Positions 13,801-21,799 of a stretch of DNA of 64,000 nt are shown in pieces. Each line of letters starts with the position of its first letter. The first letter of the stretch is position 1. The DNA is taken from the NCBI RefSeq assembly GCF_026151205.1, contig NC_087079.1, positions 18,160,945 through 18,224,944 of the forward strand, read 5' to 3'. This stretch comes from Bolinopsis microptera (taxonomy: Eukaryota > Ctenophora > Tentaculata > Lobata > Bolinopsidae). A program made the position numbers and the translations under genes. Under the pieces are notes generated by a model. The model was not told where the DNA came from and ran no database searches. It was given only the letters and a program-made list of their open reading frames with translations.

Positions 13801-14844
13801 CTGCTTCTCCATTTCTCCTGGTAGAGCTGTACGAAGAAGCTAACTGGTTTAGTAAGCTTACCAGGCGGAACATTAGCAAACAAATCTGCAAGATCGTACA
13901 GCAAATCAAGATATTATATGACTACGAGTGTTAAAGTTTTCGGAAATATCAAATTAAAGCCTCTGAATGGAAACATGAGTACACAATATAATTTAGCTAA
14001 GGTAGCGTTATAACGAGCTTAGTGTTCCGCTCGAACTACTCTACACAGCATCTAGAGCACACCTCTCGTTATGCTGCAAATACTATGAAATAATATGTTC
14101 TTCCATCTAGAAGTTTGAGACCCCCTTACTAACTTCTCGATAGTTAGTGCAGGCTGGCAAAATGAATCAAACAAAGAGAGCTGGTCCGGGAGATCAGAGA
14201 TAGAACTCGATATTGGGCTGTAATCGCAATTTCATAGTAACTACCATACCAGTTCCTAGGTAGTTTCTGAGTAAGTGAGTAGGTCATGCAATCAACACCT
14301 GCTCAATAACTCGTTAAAACCCTCAAAATAAGTATCTCGCAGTGGTTATCGAGTATTTGAGAAACCCTCCTCTGTCATTAGCATAGTTATGTAAAATCTT
14401 AGAAAACTGAAGAGAGCAGGTGCATGTTCCAGAAACTAGAAATTATATGACTCCGCAAAGATTAACCAACCATGGTTGCTGATCATGCAGTGGCACCATT
14501 TGGTGCGGCAAATTATGCGATTCCGCTGGACTTACAGAATCTGCACCCTCGCCCCTAAATGGTGCCTCCGTGCAGCAATGTATTTAAGTTGTAAATATGA
14601 ACATATTATATTATCTATTAAATTAACCACGTCCCTCCTCCCCCAGGTTCTAGAACAGCCAGACTCGCTCTCCTCGGAGAAACTCTCAATCCTAGAGAAC
14701 CTCTTCACAGTTACAAGTGTACCCCAGAACCAGACGGAGCTGTGTAGGTGGCTCCTCTCCTTCAAGAAGGTGCTCCCTAAAGCTGCTGCAGGTGGGCCGG
14801 GCTCTAAGAGGGCGACTCCTGGAAACAAGGAGCCTGCTACTTAA
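1805..14844 (+). CDS. 3' part of a large multi-exon gene, product unidentified
   Basis: Exons (inclusive): 1805-1901, 2156-2321, 2604-2780, 2950-3117, 3267-3416, 3770-3903, 6095-6247, 6423-6548, 6709-6957, 14647-14844. Each has an AG acceptor and a GT donor (GTTAGT, GTCAGT, GTAAGT, GTTTGT), and codon phase is kept across all nine joins, so this is a real transcription unit. The 5' end lies outside the window. The first exons encode a helix-rich stretch containing ELLIRLGVVMRGKWEIEP and FVALINTLCECVSATNF; later exons are Ser/Pro-rich, and the last starts VLEQPDSLSSEKL and stops at TAA 14842-14844. I do not recognise the family. A large helical-repeat (for example ciliary) protein is possible but unproven. 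The last intron is 7.7 kb and holds two antisense genes. The acceptor of exon 6095 lies in a triplicated block, and the end of the last exon is the first unit of a minisatellite. Confidence 0.8.
1981..2108. repeat. 64-bp tandem duplication in intron
   Basis: Two adjacent near-identical copies starting CCGTTTAGTTAGGGGAAAAA at 1981 and 2045, inside the intron before exon 2156. No coding content. Confidence 0.9.
2441..2536. repeat. Inverted repeat of GTAGTGCGAC motif
   Basis: CGTACTGTAGTGCGAC at 2441-2456 is perfectly inverted at 2494-2509 with a 37-nt loop. Further copies of TAGTGCGA and its complement continue to about 2536. It is a short foldback inside an intron; origin unknown. Confidence 0.8.
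4374..4613 (-). CDS. Hypothetical small ORF in intron, antisense
   Basis: A 79-codon ATG ORF whose first half is a highly charged helix (MTKLDDFLAKLKLKRTALEK), as in short coiled-coil proteins. The second half is less ordered. It lies antisense in the 2.2-kb intron between exons 3770-3903 and 6095-6247 of the host gene. Composition of the first 45 residues looks coding, but there is no splice or homology support. It could pair with the ORF at 5193-5456 as exons or fragments of one antisense gene. Confidence 0.35.
   Translation of the reverse strand: MTKLDDFLAKLKLKRTALEKEEEDARKKQLNCSDLAKSPKKELNSDKDWKSIPKVEASMVVPGSSNFCQAMCPYPFNLS
5193..5456 (-). CDS. Hypothetical coiled-coil small protein, antisense in intron
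   Basis: An 87-codon ATG ORF with strong coiled-coil character: charged residues and leucines in heptad-like spacing from about residue 4 to 80, including EIEKLQFVLNSLKEETAALR. It starts MSSNLKHLKSTQDELRIKM and ends in a basic tail. Family not recognised. It lies in the same intron and orientation as the ORF at 4374-4613 and may be an upstream exon of the same nested gene, although the stop at 5193 argues against simple continuation. Confidence 0.45.
   Translation of the reverse strand: MSSNLKHLKSTQDELRIKMRAINRSNKDTKTMTIEEKRAAYVEIEKLQFVLNSLKEETAALRDKVKKLELTIVNRKEKHKQEKKVTE
5882..6125 (+). repeat. 93-bp triplication carrying a splice acceptor and exon start
   Basis: Units begin at 5882, 5975 and 6068. 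Each holds the pyrimidine-rich stretch, the CTCCACCAG acceptor and the first 27 bases of the coding exon. The first two units continue into (CCCTAGTTAC)n and meet an in-frame TAG. Only the third runs on into the full exon at 6095. Confidence 0.9.
6958..7375. other. Intron sequence, no exon assigned
   Basis: Start of the 7.7-kb last intron of the host gene. On the - strand it is downstream of the last exon assigned to the antisense gene at 7376-8541. Short candidate 3' exons occur here (for example ending near 7050 or 7225) but none is convincing. Confidence 0.4.
7376..8541 (-). CDS. Secreted galactose-binding-like (F5/8 or fucolectin type) protein, nested gene
   Basis: Exons on - strand: 8541-8401, 8138-7984, 7774-7635, 7477-7376, phases consistent. 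Exon 1 begins MNCHLGLTIWLIPVLLHLAE, a clear signal peptide. Exon 2 carries KAVDNNNDTYAATES, exon 3 VRLYVTDKAGNSAE, and exon 4 the end of the fold, GNEIRVKKP and LYLVEINVLAW. The pattern (AVD-N-D-T, then a late C..G..I.V and L..xEI.V) is that of discoidin/fucolectin-like galactose-binding domains, close in layout to the gene at 13066-13812. About 179 residues are covered; the 3' end beyond 7376 was not resolved. The third intron uses a GTTCGT donor. Exon 2 has three tandem acceptors, of which only the one before 8138 keeps the frame. Sugar-binding function is inferred from fold only. Confidence 0.65.
8119..8242 (-). repeat. 41-bp triplication of a splice acceptor and exon start
   Basis: Acceptor TTTCAG followed by AAAGCTGTGGATAACAATAA is present three times on the - strand, with exon starts at 8220, 8179 and 8138. 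The unit is 41 bp, not a multiple of 3. Use of the upstream acceptors shifts the frame; from 8179 a stop arises within the exon. Confidence 0.9.
8756..10267. mobile_element. Non-autonomous TTAA-flanked DNA element with GAGGTTAACCTC array
   Basis: Terminal inverted repeats GGCCAGAGGGGGGGGTAA (8756-8773) and its complement (ending 10267) are flanked by TTAA on both sides (8752-8755 and 10268-10271), the target duplication used by piggyBac-type and some Kolobok-type elements. Length is 1512 bp with no transposase ORF. The interior holds about a dozen full or partial copies of the palindrome GAGGTTAACCTC in both orientations, usually next to a run of T or A. A 0.3-kb palindrome lies near the right end. 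It sits in the last intron of the host gene, upstream of the antisense gene ending at 8541. Confidence 0.8.
9770..10090. repeat. Palindrome of about 320 bp inside the TTAA element
   Basis: The left arm contains CAGTTCCTTAGTTGAGAAAA, TGGTACAGTGGTTCCTTGGA and ATGCAGCGATTTTTTT. The right arm carries the complements in reverse order, centred near 9930 and with small differences. GAGGTTAACC and GGTTAACCTC flank the centre. Confidence 0.85.
10279..10425. promoter_or_regulatory. G-rich tracts and two TGACGTCA (CRE-like) palindromes
   Basis: Five runs of GGGGA at 10287-10313 and a shorter set near 10402-10416 could form G-quadruplexes. Between them TGACGTCACGTGG occurs twice, 21 bp apart: a CRE palindrome overlapping an E-box CACGTG. 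No gene start is assigned next to it, so a regulatory role is only inferred. Confidence 0.3.
10426..13065. other. Intron sequence without assigned exons
   Basis: AT-rich. Contains a short tandem repeat of CTAGTGCAATT at about 11328-11367 and diffuse similarity between 10990-11130 and 11190-11290. Further 3' exons of the antisense gene at 13066-13812 should lie here. The best candidate ends at a GTAGGT donor near 12090 on the - strand but could not be phased. Confidence 0.4.
13066..13812 (-). CDS. Secreted protein with galactose-binding-like domain, nested gene
   Basis: Exon 1 is 13812-13332 and exon 2 is 13194-13066, joined in phase. Exon 1 begins MEKQTMLVLLLLILPSSTN, a signal peptide, followed by an acidic Ser/Asp-rich linker (residues about 25-58). 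A beta-rich domain follows, with PEQSYDGDPGTCFIT, QNLILRFGELSFHFRLITVQ and KVFVRHGHG. Exon 2 supplies GSEILITTEKGSTGQLVVCE and VAVYAKLYG, the typical end of F5/8-type or fucolectin-like domains (…L.lCEV.VyA). It ends at a GTAAGT donor in phase 1, so at least one more exon exists that I could not place. Same orientation and architecture as the gene at 7376-8541, so the two are probably paralogues. Ligand unknown. Confidence 0.65.
13813..14646. other. No gene seen
   Basis: Upstream flank of the antisense gene and last part of the host-gene intron. No further exon, repeat or RNA gene recognised. Confidence 0.4.
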
Positions 14845-15365
14845 AGCTGCTGCAGGTGGGGCGGGCTCTAAGAGGGCGACTCCTGGAAACAAGGAGCCTG
14901 CTCCCTAAACCTGCTGCAGGTGGGGTGGGCTCTAAGAGGGCGACTCCTGGAAACAAGGAGCCTGCTCCCTAAAGCCGCTGCAGGTGGGGCGGGCTCTAAG
15001 AGGGCGACTCCTGGAAACAAGGAGCCTGCTCCCTAAAGCCGCTGCAGGTGGGGCGGGCTCTAAGAGGGCGACTCCTGGAAACAAGGAGCCTGCTCCCTAA
15101 ACCTGCTGCAGGTGGGGTGGGCTCTAAGAGGGCGACTCCTGGAAACAAGGAGCCTGCTTCCTAAAGCCGCTGCAGGTGGGGCGGGCTCTAAGAGGGGGAC
15201 TCCTGGAAACAAGGAGCCTGCTCCCTAAAGCCACTGCAGGTGGGGCGGGCTCTAAGAGGGCGACTCCTGGAAACAAGGAGCCTGCTCCCTAAACCTGCTG
15301 CAGGTGGGGCGGGCTCTAAGAGGGCGACTCCGATCCTGGAAACAAGGAGCCTGCTCCTGGGAGTA
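14771..15365 (+). repeat. 64-bp minisatellite beginning in a terminal exon
   Basis: About nine copies of a GC-rich 64-bp unit (core GCAGGTGGGGCGGGCTCTAA, then GGGCGACTCCTGGAAACAAG). The first copy encodes the last residues and the stop codon of the + strand gene ending at 14844. Later copies lie in its 3' flank. The last unit has a small insertion near 15332. The 64-bp period changes frame every copy. Confidence 0.95.
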
Positions 15366-17500
15366 AGTAGGAGGGACTGTATGTCTGGTAGTGTTATCAG
15401 ATTGAGTAGTTTGGTAGTTTGAACTCGAATAAGATGTTTTTTTCTGAGCAATGTTTGTGTTCTGTGAATCAATGTTAGGATTTTGTTAGTTATCTATTTC
15501 AGATATGCACCGAAAAGGTTTATCACGAAGGTTTATTTTGATATGTTACCTTGGTTACACTTTAAATTATTTTGTAAAATAGACTGTAATTGTACATAAT
15601 CAAATTCACATAATCAAATTTATATTGCACCACAATGAATATAAAACTGTTTTAATTTGAGCGGTCATTTTACATGTTAACAGATGTAAGTTATTAAACT
15701 TGAAAAGAAAGTGGTAAAAATCGGAAAATTTCAAAAAAAAGCGTACCACTGTTTTGACTCCGCTCAGAATTTCTCTGGGTAGAAAATCAGACTATATATA
15801 TACTATTTATTTATAAATACTACTAAATATTAAGAATCTTAAATCTTAAAGATAAACTTGTCATATAAAATTACATATTAAGAATCTTAAATCTTAAAGA
15901 TAAACTTGTCATATAAAATTACATTTATGCACTGAAGAATTAGAATGTTATCTAAAAGTTTATTTGATAATATGTTACCATGGTTAAATATGTAAAATAG
16001 AATGTAATTATACTGTCACACATATTGTAGAGTCAAACATAAAATATTCTACCACCTGTTGAATATAATATAAGCTGCTATAATATCTGCGGTCATTTTA
16101 ACAAATGTACTGTTAAACTTGAAAATAGAAAGAGTTTTAATTATGAATATGATGATTTCTAAAAACCGCGTACCACCGTTTTGACGTTGCTCAGAACTAC
16201 TCTAGACCGCAAATCATGCATGTTTTTGCAATTTTTTAAACAACGATTGACGCTGAAGCTCGAGATTGAAAATATCAACATCAATCAAACAATTATGCTC
16301 AGCTATCCTTTCTCACAATCTCAATTTAGACATCATTTAGATCTCTCGTCCCTGCCACCTCTTCCAGTTCACCTGAAATTTACATTTTTTTAAAAAGGCA
16401 GCAGACAGCAAAATCAGGGTAAATAACTAGTTTCTGAATAATCTGATTTAATCTGTCATCTATACTAATAATCTCGATAAATATGCGTGTGTCTGTCTGT
16501 AATTTACGAATGGTTAAATCAAGAAAACGGTAAGAGATATGGGACTGGGTTTTTTTTCGGTATAGTGCTGCCAAAACTCTGATGAAGCCAAATGATTAAG
16601 GTTTTTTAAATCGGCCAGTGGTAAGTGGTTTAATTGATCATTTTGTGACCCAAATGTGATACTAAAGTGTGTCACTTTCTCTCCCACTCTCGCTCTCTCT
16701 CCCCTCATAACAGATTTGCTATATGATTAGATAACTTGGCAGTTGACCTCAAGATTGCCTATCAAGTATTAGTATTATATACATGGGGGAACTCAGAATT
16801 AAATTGCAGTTTGTTATAAATTGGACTGAGCGAGTTCAAACTTTCGCACCGTTTTAACTACGAAAATGTAATGCGTGTTCTCGAATATACTAATATAATA
16901 GGCGGCTTGGAGGGGGATATTTAAAACATATAAGTGATACGAAAGATTGTATTAGCAGGAGCTTTCAAAATACTTGTGTAAATCGTTTTCAACTGAGGAT
17001 GATGTTGTGAAGGGTGATTATATATGATGTAGTGGTGTCAATGATGAGTGGTGTGACGGAGTCTAGAACATTTTTTAGAACATTTGAATATAATTTGAAA
17101 CATTACAGAAATGTTGTACAAATCGCTCAAACACACACACTCGGTTTTAATTCGGTAAAATTCCATTCGAAAATTAAATGATTCTCAAAATGTAGGTGTC
17201 TAATGAAAATATGATACTGTGTGACAAAGTTAAGTATGTCGTAGTGAAATAGAGTTAACTGTCGATAAAATCATGTGAGGTACTATCGAAGTTCAAAATG
17301 TTGTGATGGGTGACATGATAATGACTGATAAGAAAAAGTTTTCATGTCAACTGTGCCAAATCCATAACAGTGTGATGACTGTCAAAGTGTCTACCACTAG
17401 GTACTTGGACGAACAAGTGTACCCGAGGTGTTCTGAGAGAATAAGGGGACAGGCTCGGGAACACGAGCGCGCGCTAGCCGCTAGGGCAAAAAAGTGAAAT
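15366..17500. other. Intergenic, with a degenerate duplication
   Basis: No gene. 15520-15790 and 15950-16215 are diverged copies about 430 bp apart (shared CGTACCACTGTTTTGAC-like and GCGGTCATTTTA segments). A 50-bp unit containing TTAAGAATCTTAAATCTTAA is tandemly doubled at 15828-15925. An AC-rich stretch lies at 17133-17142. Confidence 0.5.
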
Positions 17501-18086
17501 GCACAGTAAGCAAGTTAAAAAACGGAAAATTAAAATGCCGTTTGGGCCAAATGCAGTGAGCCAGTAAGGTACGGTTGTAGGAGCAAGTGGCTCTGAATAC
17601 TAAAACTGATGAGGCTGATGCTGAAAATGAAGACTGAAAGAGGGGGAAGCAAAGGGGAAGGACAGGATGCAGGGGGACAAGAAAAAAGAAACAAGAGTGG
17701 AGACAAACCACCTGCTGAGGTCTGGCTAAAATCAGAATGCAGTGAGCGGCCCATGTAACATAATCGTCCGTGGCAGTCTACCCCGTACGCAGACTACGGT
17801 CCAAGATTTCAGGCGCCAGAATACACCTTTTGGTGCAGAGCTGGTCACGACCAGGGTCCTCTCGGATACCCCGTCTCGGAGGTCGGGCCAATGGAGCGAT
17901 CCATTTCTGTACTGACAACCATTGTAACCCTATCACTCTGAAGGCCCCACAGTTCCTACATGGACGCACGGCCGGAAGCCCATGTAGGGACGGAAAGTCC
18001 CAAGAGTCGCTCATAGCATCCGTCACAGATCCAAAGCAAGAGGAGAAGGAAAGGAAGAACGAGAAAAGCAAAAAAGAGCTGAAGGA

Positions 18087-21000
18087 CTACTTTCCATCTT
18101 CATCACGAAGGCTGTCTTTGTGCTTGAGGTTCAGACTGTACATTTCTCTGATGGTTGAGCATGAAAGTCTAATCAAGTTCACATCCTGCTCGTTAAGGTT
18201 ACCGTAAAGATCTTGGGTACGAGAGAGAGTGTTGACAATGTTGGTCAGTCCGTTGTCATTGCTGTTTCCCAAGCTTTCACTAGCTCTGGTAAACTTGTCT
18301 CTGATAGCCTTCCCTTGTGGGCAGGAAGTGAGAAAGTGTGTTTCATCCTCTATGATCCCGGTTGATCCTTTCAGTTCACAAAAGGTGCAAGTTCTGCTCT
18401 CTAGAGGTGTGTTTTCGTATCTCCCAATTTCTATGCTGAGTCTGTGAGAACTGCACCTTATTTGAGCTGTTGATCTTCTGTCATCGAGAGTTCTTGCATA
18501 ATCTAGGTAAGGCTCCCATGCAAAGACTGTTTTGACGTCCTTGTAGAAAGTGAGTTTCCTGCTCTCGTTAATCTTTGATCTCCAGGAGTCTGTAAACAGC
18601 TTTTGAAAGTTATTAACCAGCTCGTCTGGACTGCAAGCGTCTGCAAACGCAGTTGCATTGAGTAAAAGCGAAGAGTTCCTTGCATATGTTCTAGGATCAA
18701 TGTTGTTGAAGCACTTGATGATGTTTTCTATTCCAGAGTACCACGAAAGATGCAAGTTTACTTGCTCAGTCATAGCAGCCTTCACCAGTTGAGACGATGG
18801 AAGACACATTATCCTTTTGAAGTATTTGACACTTAGTTTTAATACTTCGATCAGTAGTGGGTACGAACCTGTCTCACCCCATGCAGTTGCATTGGTAGCC
18901 CGTCTGTTTATCCCAAGGAGGAACTTCAGGTGACGTAGGTGAACCTGCTCGATTTGTTGCTTTGCCATGTGGGTCATTGAGTTGTTCAAGTTTTGATCCC
19001 TCATGAGGCACGAAAGAACTTTTGTTACCTCTGGAAGAGTGGGTGCCCAGACTTGGCAGCCGTACAGTAAGATGGGCTTAACCAGTGAGTTGAAAAGCTT
19101 GTGGAAGCATGAGGCGTCAACAAATCTGCGATCGATTGTGCTTCTGAGGCTGAAATATGCTCCAAGCCCTTTGCGGTAAAGAGAATCAGTGGCTTGTCGG
19201 AATTTACCATTGCTACTGATAAGAATACCAAGATAGCAGTAGTGGGAGACCATCTCGATGTCGTTGCCATGTGCTTTGGGACGCCAACTAGGGGTATCCG
19301 GAGCTTTACTGTTGAAAACCATAAACTTGGTTTTGGATATATTGATTTCCAGTCCCCAGTTATCGCAGTACGTCGTGATGATCGTGATTAGCTTTTGCAG
19401 TGATTCTTGGTCAAGGGCAAGAATGACTAAATCATCAGCCCAGGCTAGATGAGTTACTGAAAGTCCTGCAAGCATGGGGCAGTTGGCTAGGGCTTCGTTG
19501 AGGAGATCAGAGAGCTCTTTGAAGTACACCTTGAACAATTCTGGACTAAGAGGGTGACCTTGCTCTGTCCCTTTCAGGATACTGAAGGCTTCACTGATTT
19601 TGCCATTGATCTTTATATGTCCTTCCGACTTGCTGTACATGTCTTTGATGATGTTGTAGAACCCACCATTAACACCATAACATGATAGTTTGAATAGGAG
19701 GGCCTGTCGACATACAAGGTCAAAGGCTTTACGAAGGTCAATGAATATAGCAAAGACCTTCTGTTTCACTCTCTTGTACTTCTCAATGATCGACATCAGA
19801 GTGAAAATGTGATCATTACACTGGCTCCCTTTGGTGAATCCAGCTTGATTGGGGGGATCTGAATGTGTCGTTTGCCGGTGTGTGACAAGTCTCGATAGCA
19901 GCATTGTTGACAATAGCTTGCCAATGCAGCTGCAGACTGCAATAGCTCTGTAGTTATCGGGGTTTCTAATGCAGCCTTTCTTGTGTAACGGCGTTATCAC
20001 GCTTTTACTCCAAAGATACACACCTGTGGTCAAACAGAGATTGAAAAGTTTAAGAAGTAGATTTCTCATGTTCTCGTTCAGGCTTTTGATCATCTCGTTA
20101 CTGACATGGTCAAAGGATGACGCTTTGCCAGTCTTCAGACTGTTGATGGCACCGTTCAGCTCTTCAATGGTGAAAGGGCTGTTCAAAGCTTCGTTTGGCA
20201 CGGATCCTTTAGCAAACGTGTCAGCTTCTTCAAGAAGGGCTTTCTTAGTAAGACTGTCAACAGTTGGGTGGGAGTCGGAGTAAAGATCAGCATAGAAATT
20301 CTGAAAGGTTTGGAGCTGTTCGGGATCGGTTTGAACCTCATCTTTCTTAAAGTTCTTTAATTTCTTGAAATCCCGCCAAGAGATAGCTTTACCATTCTTG
20401 ATTTTTTTGTTCAGTCTTTTGAAGAAGTCATCCTTCTTCTTATTGATGATCTTCCTGTAACTTTTCGAGTTGGCACGGTGTCGGGTTTTGATCCTTTGAC
20501 TGTCGGGGTTGTCGCCGACAACTTTGATTGACCGCTTGAAGAGTCGCCTGGCTGCATGGCAATGACCATCAAACCAAGAATCGAACTTTGGTTTAGGATG
20601 CTTTGCTTGCTTAGAGACACCGAGTTCTCTTTTTGCCAGGCAATTGATGAGATCAGTTATCTTGTCACTCAGTTCTTTCACCCCTTGCTGGGTTGTCGGG
20701 ATAGCGTCAGCAGCATTGTGCAAGTTCGAGATTCTGTTGACTATATCTGGCTCCTCGAACGACTGGGCGAAGTTGAGTAAACTGTTGTCTGAGACCTTGT
20801 ATCGGAATGGAGCGTCATCATAACGGAGGGTGGGATCTCCAGGTGTTTGAGTGTTCATCACCGAATGCTGCTTCCGCAAGCTGAGAAGAACTGGGTTGTG
20901 GTCCGAGTACAAGGTGTGCTCACCGACTGTCAGACTTCTCACTCTATGAAGGAAGTTGGAAGATGCTATGAAATAGTCCACTACGCTGTTGCCATTCCAC

Positions 21001-21728
21001 TTGAAGCAGGTGTACTTTCCAGTGGAGTCCCCAATGGTACGTCCATTCAGGATGAGTAGGTTTTCTGATCCGCAAAGGTCAAGAAGTTGCTTCTTATGAC
21101 TATTAGTGCACTTGTCTTCACTCCATCTGCTCTTTGATATTGGTGCAGAATCAGGAACTATCATGGCCTGGGAAGTTCGGCCTGTTTCTGGGAATAGCTC
21201 GAATTCTTCAGCTCTGTCGTACAACAGCAGCTTGGTTGACGAGCCTATTCTGGCGTTGAGATCACCAACAAGAAGAAGTTCATCCTCGGGGGTCTCGCGG
21301 AGATTGCTAATTTCTGCTTGGAGAGCTTCAAAATTGGCCTCCGAGTTGTTAAACCGACCCTTCTTCGAGCTGTTTGCTGGTGGTATGTAACTGTTCACCA
21401 GAAAGGTGTTAGTTTTAGTTCCTGGGTTCGTGAATTTGACAATAGTCATATTCATAGAGAGATCTTTAGTTAGATTGGTGTCAACAGCTGAGCAGTACTT
21501 CAATATCGAGTTTTTCACCAATGTGGTGACACCACCACCTCTCCCAGTCTTGCGTGTGTTGTTGTATGATTTGTATCCTTTCAGAGACACTTCACATCCA
21601 GTTTCTTGGAGGCAGATAACGTCGTGAGGTGTGATAAAATCGAGAAAGTCTGGATCTTCTGTCTTGTTACCAAGCAGGCCATGGATGTTTGCTACGTTCC
21701 AGGAGATAATAGAGTTAGCAAAGTCCAT
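18087..21728 (-). CDS. LINE ORF: AP endonuclease and reverse transcriptase
   Basis: 1213 codons from ATG. The N-terminal endonuclease of the exonuclease/endonuclease/phosphatase family shows SWNVANIHG (about 8-16), ICLQETG, RGGGVTTLV, LLVGDLNARIG and the final SDHNPVLLSL. The reverse transcriptase follows from about residue 560: LHKKGCIRNPDNYRA, NQAGFTKGSQCND, FIDLRKAFDL (catalytic Asp), GTEQGHPLSPELF, HLAWADDLVI (catalytic DD) and the thumb region YLGILISSNGK. Near the C-terminus a Cys/His cluster (CTFCELKG … THFLTSC) is like those closing many LINE ORFs. All catalytic residues seem present, so this copy may be active or recently active. The product would nick target DNA and copy element RNA onto the nick. 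A 71-bp gap separates it from the preceding ORF. Confidence 0.93.
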   Translation of the reverse strand: MDFANSIISWNVANIHGLLGNKTEDPDFLDFITPHDVICLQETGCEVSLKGYKSYNNTRKTGRGGGVTTLVKNSILKYCSAVDTNLTKDLSMNMTIVKFTNPGTKTNTFLVNSYIPPANSSKKGRFNNSEANFEALQAEISNLRETPEDELLLVGDLNARIGSSTKLLLYDRAEEFELFPETGRTSQAMIVPDSAPISKSRWSEDKCTNSHKKQLLDLCGSENLLILNGRTIGDSTGKYTCFKWNGNSVVDYFIASSNFLHRVRSLTVGEHTLYSDHNPVLLSLRKQHSVMNTQTPGDPTLRYDDAPFRYKVSDNSLLNFAQSFEEPDIVNRISNLHNAADAIPTTQQGVKELSDKITDLINCLAKRELGVSKQAKHPKPKFDSWFDGHCHAARRLFKRSIKVVGDNPDSQRIKTRHRANSKSYRKIINKKKDDFFKRLNKKIKNGKAISWRDFKKLKNFKKDEVQTDPEQLQTFQNFYADLYSDSHPTVDSLTKKALLEEADTFAKGSVPNEALNSPFTIEELNGAINSLKTGKASSFDHVSNEMIKSLNENMRNLLLKLFNLCLTTGVYLWSKSVITPLHKKGCIRNPDNYRAIAVCSCIGKLLSTMLLSRLVTHRQTTHSDPPNQAGFTKGSQCNDHIFTLMSIIEKYKRVKQKVFAIFIDLRKAFDLVCRQALLFKLSCYGVNGGFYNIIKDMYSKSEGHIKINGKISEAFSILKGTEQGHPLSPELFKVYFKELSDLLNEALANCPMLAGLSVTHLAWADDLVILALDQESLQKLITIITTYCDNWGLEINISKTKFMVFNSKAPDTPSWRPKAHGNDIEMVSHYCYLGILISSNGKFRQATDSLYRKGLGAYFSLRSTIDRRFVDASCFHKLFNSLVKPILLYGCQVWAPTLPEVTKVLSCLMRDQNLNNSMTHMAKQQIEQVHLRHLKFLLGINRRATNATAWGETGSYPLLIEVLKLSVKYFKRIMCLPSSQLVKAAMTEQVNLHLSWYSGIENIIKCFNNIDPRTYARNSSLLLNATAFADACSPDELVNNFQKLFTDSWRSKINESRKLTFYKDVKTVFAWEPYLDYARTLDDRRSTAQIRCSSHRLSIEIGRYENTPLESRTCTFCELKGSTGIIEDETHFLTSCPQGKAIRDKFTRASESLGNSNDNGLTNIVNTLSRTQDLYGNLNEQDVNLIRLSCSTIREMYSLNLKHKDSLRDEDGK

Positions 21729-21799
21729 GATGAGGAAAGTTCAGAGAGGGACCTGGAGAGAAAAGAAAGAAGGTGAAAAGATGAAGAAAAGAAAAAGGA

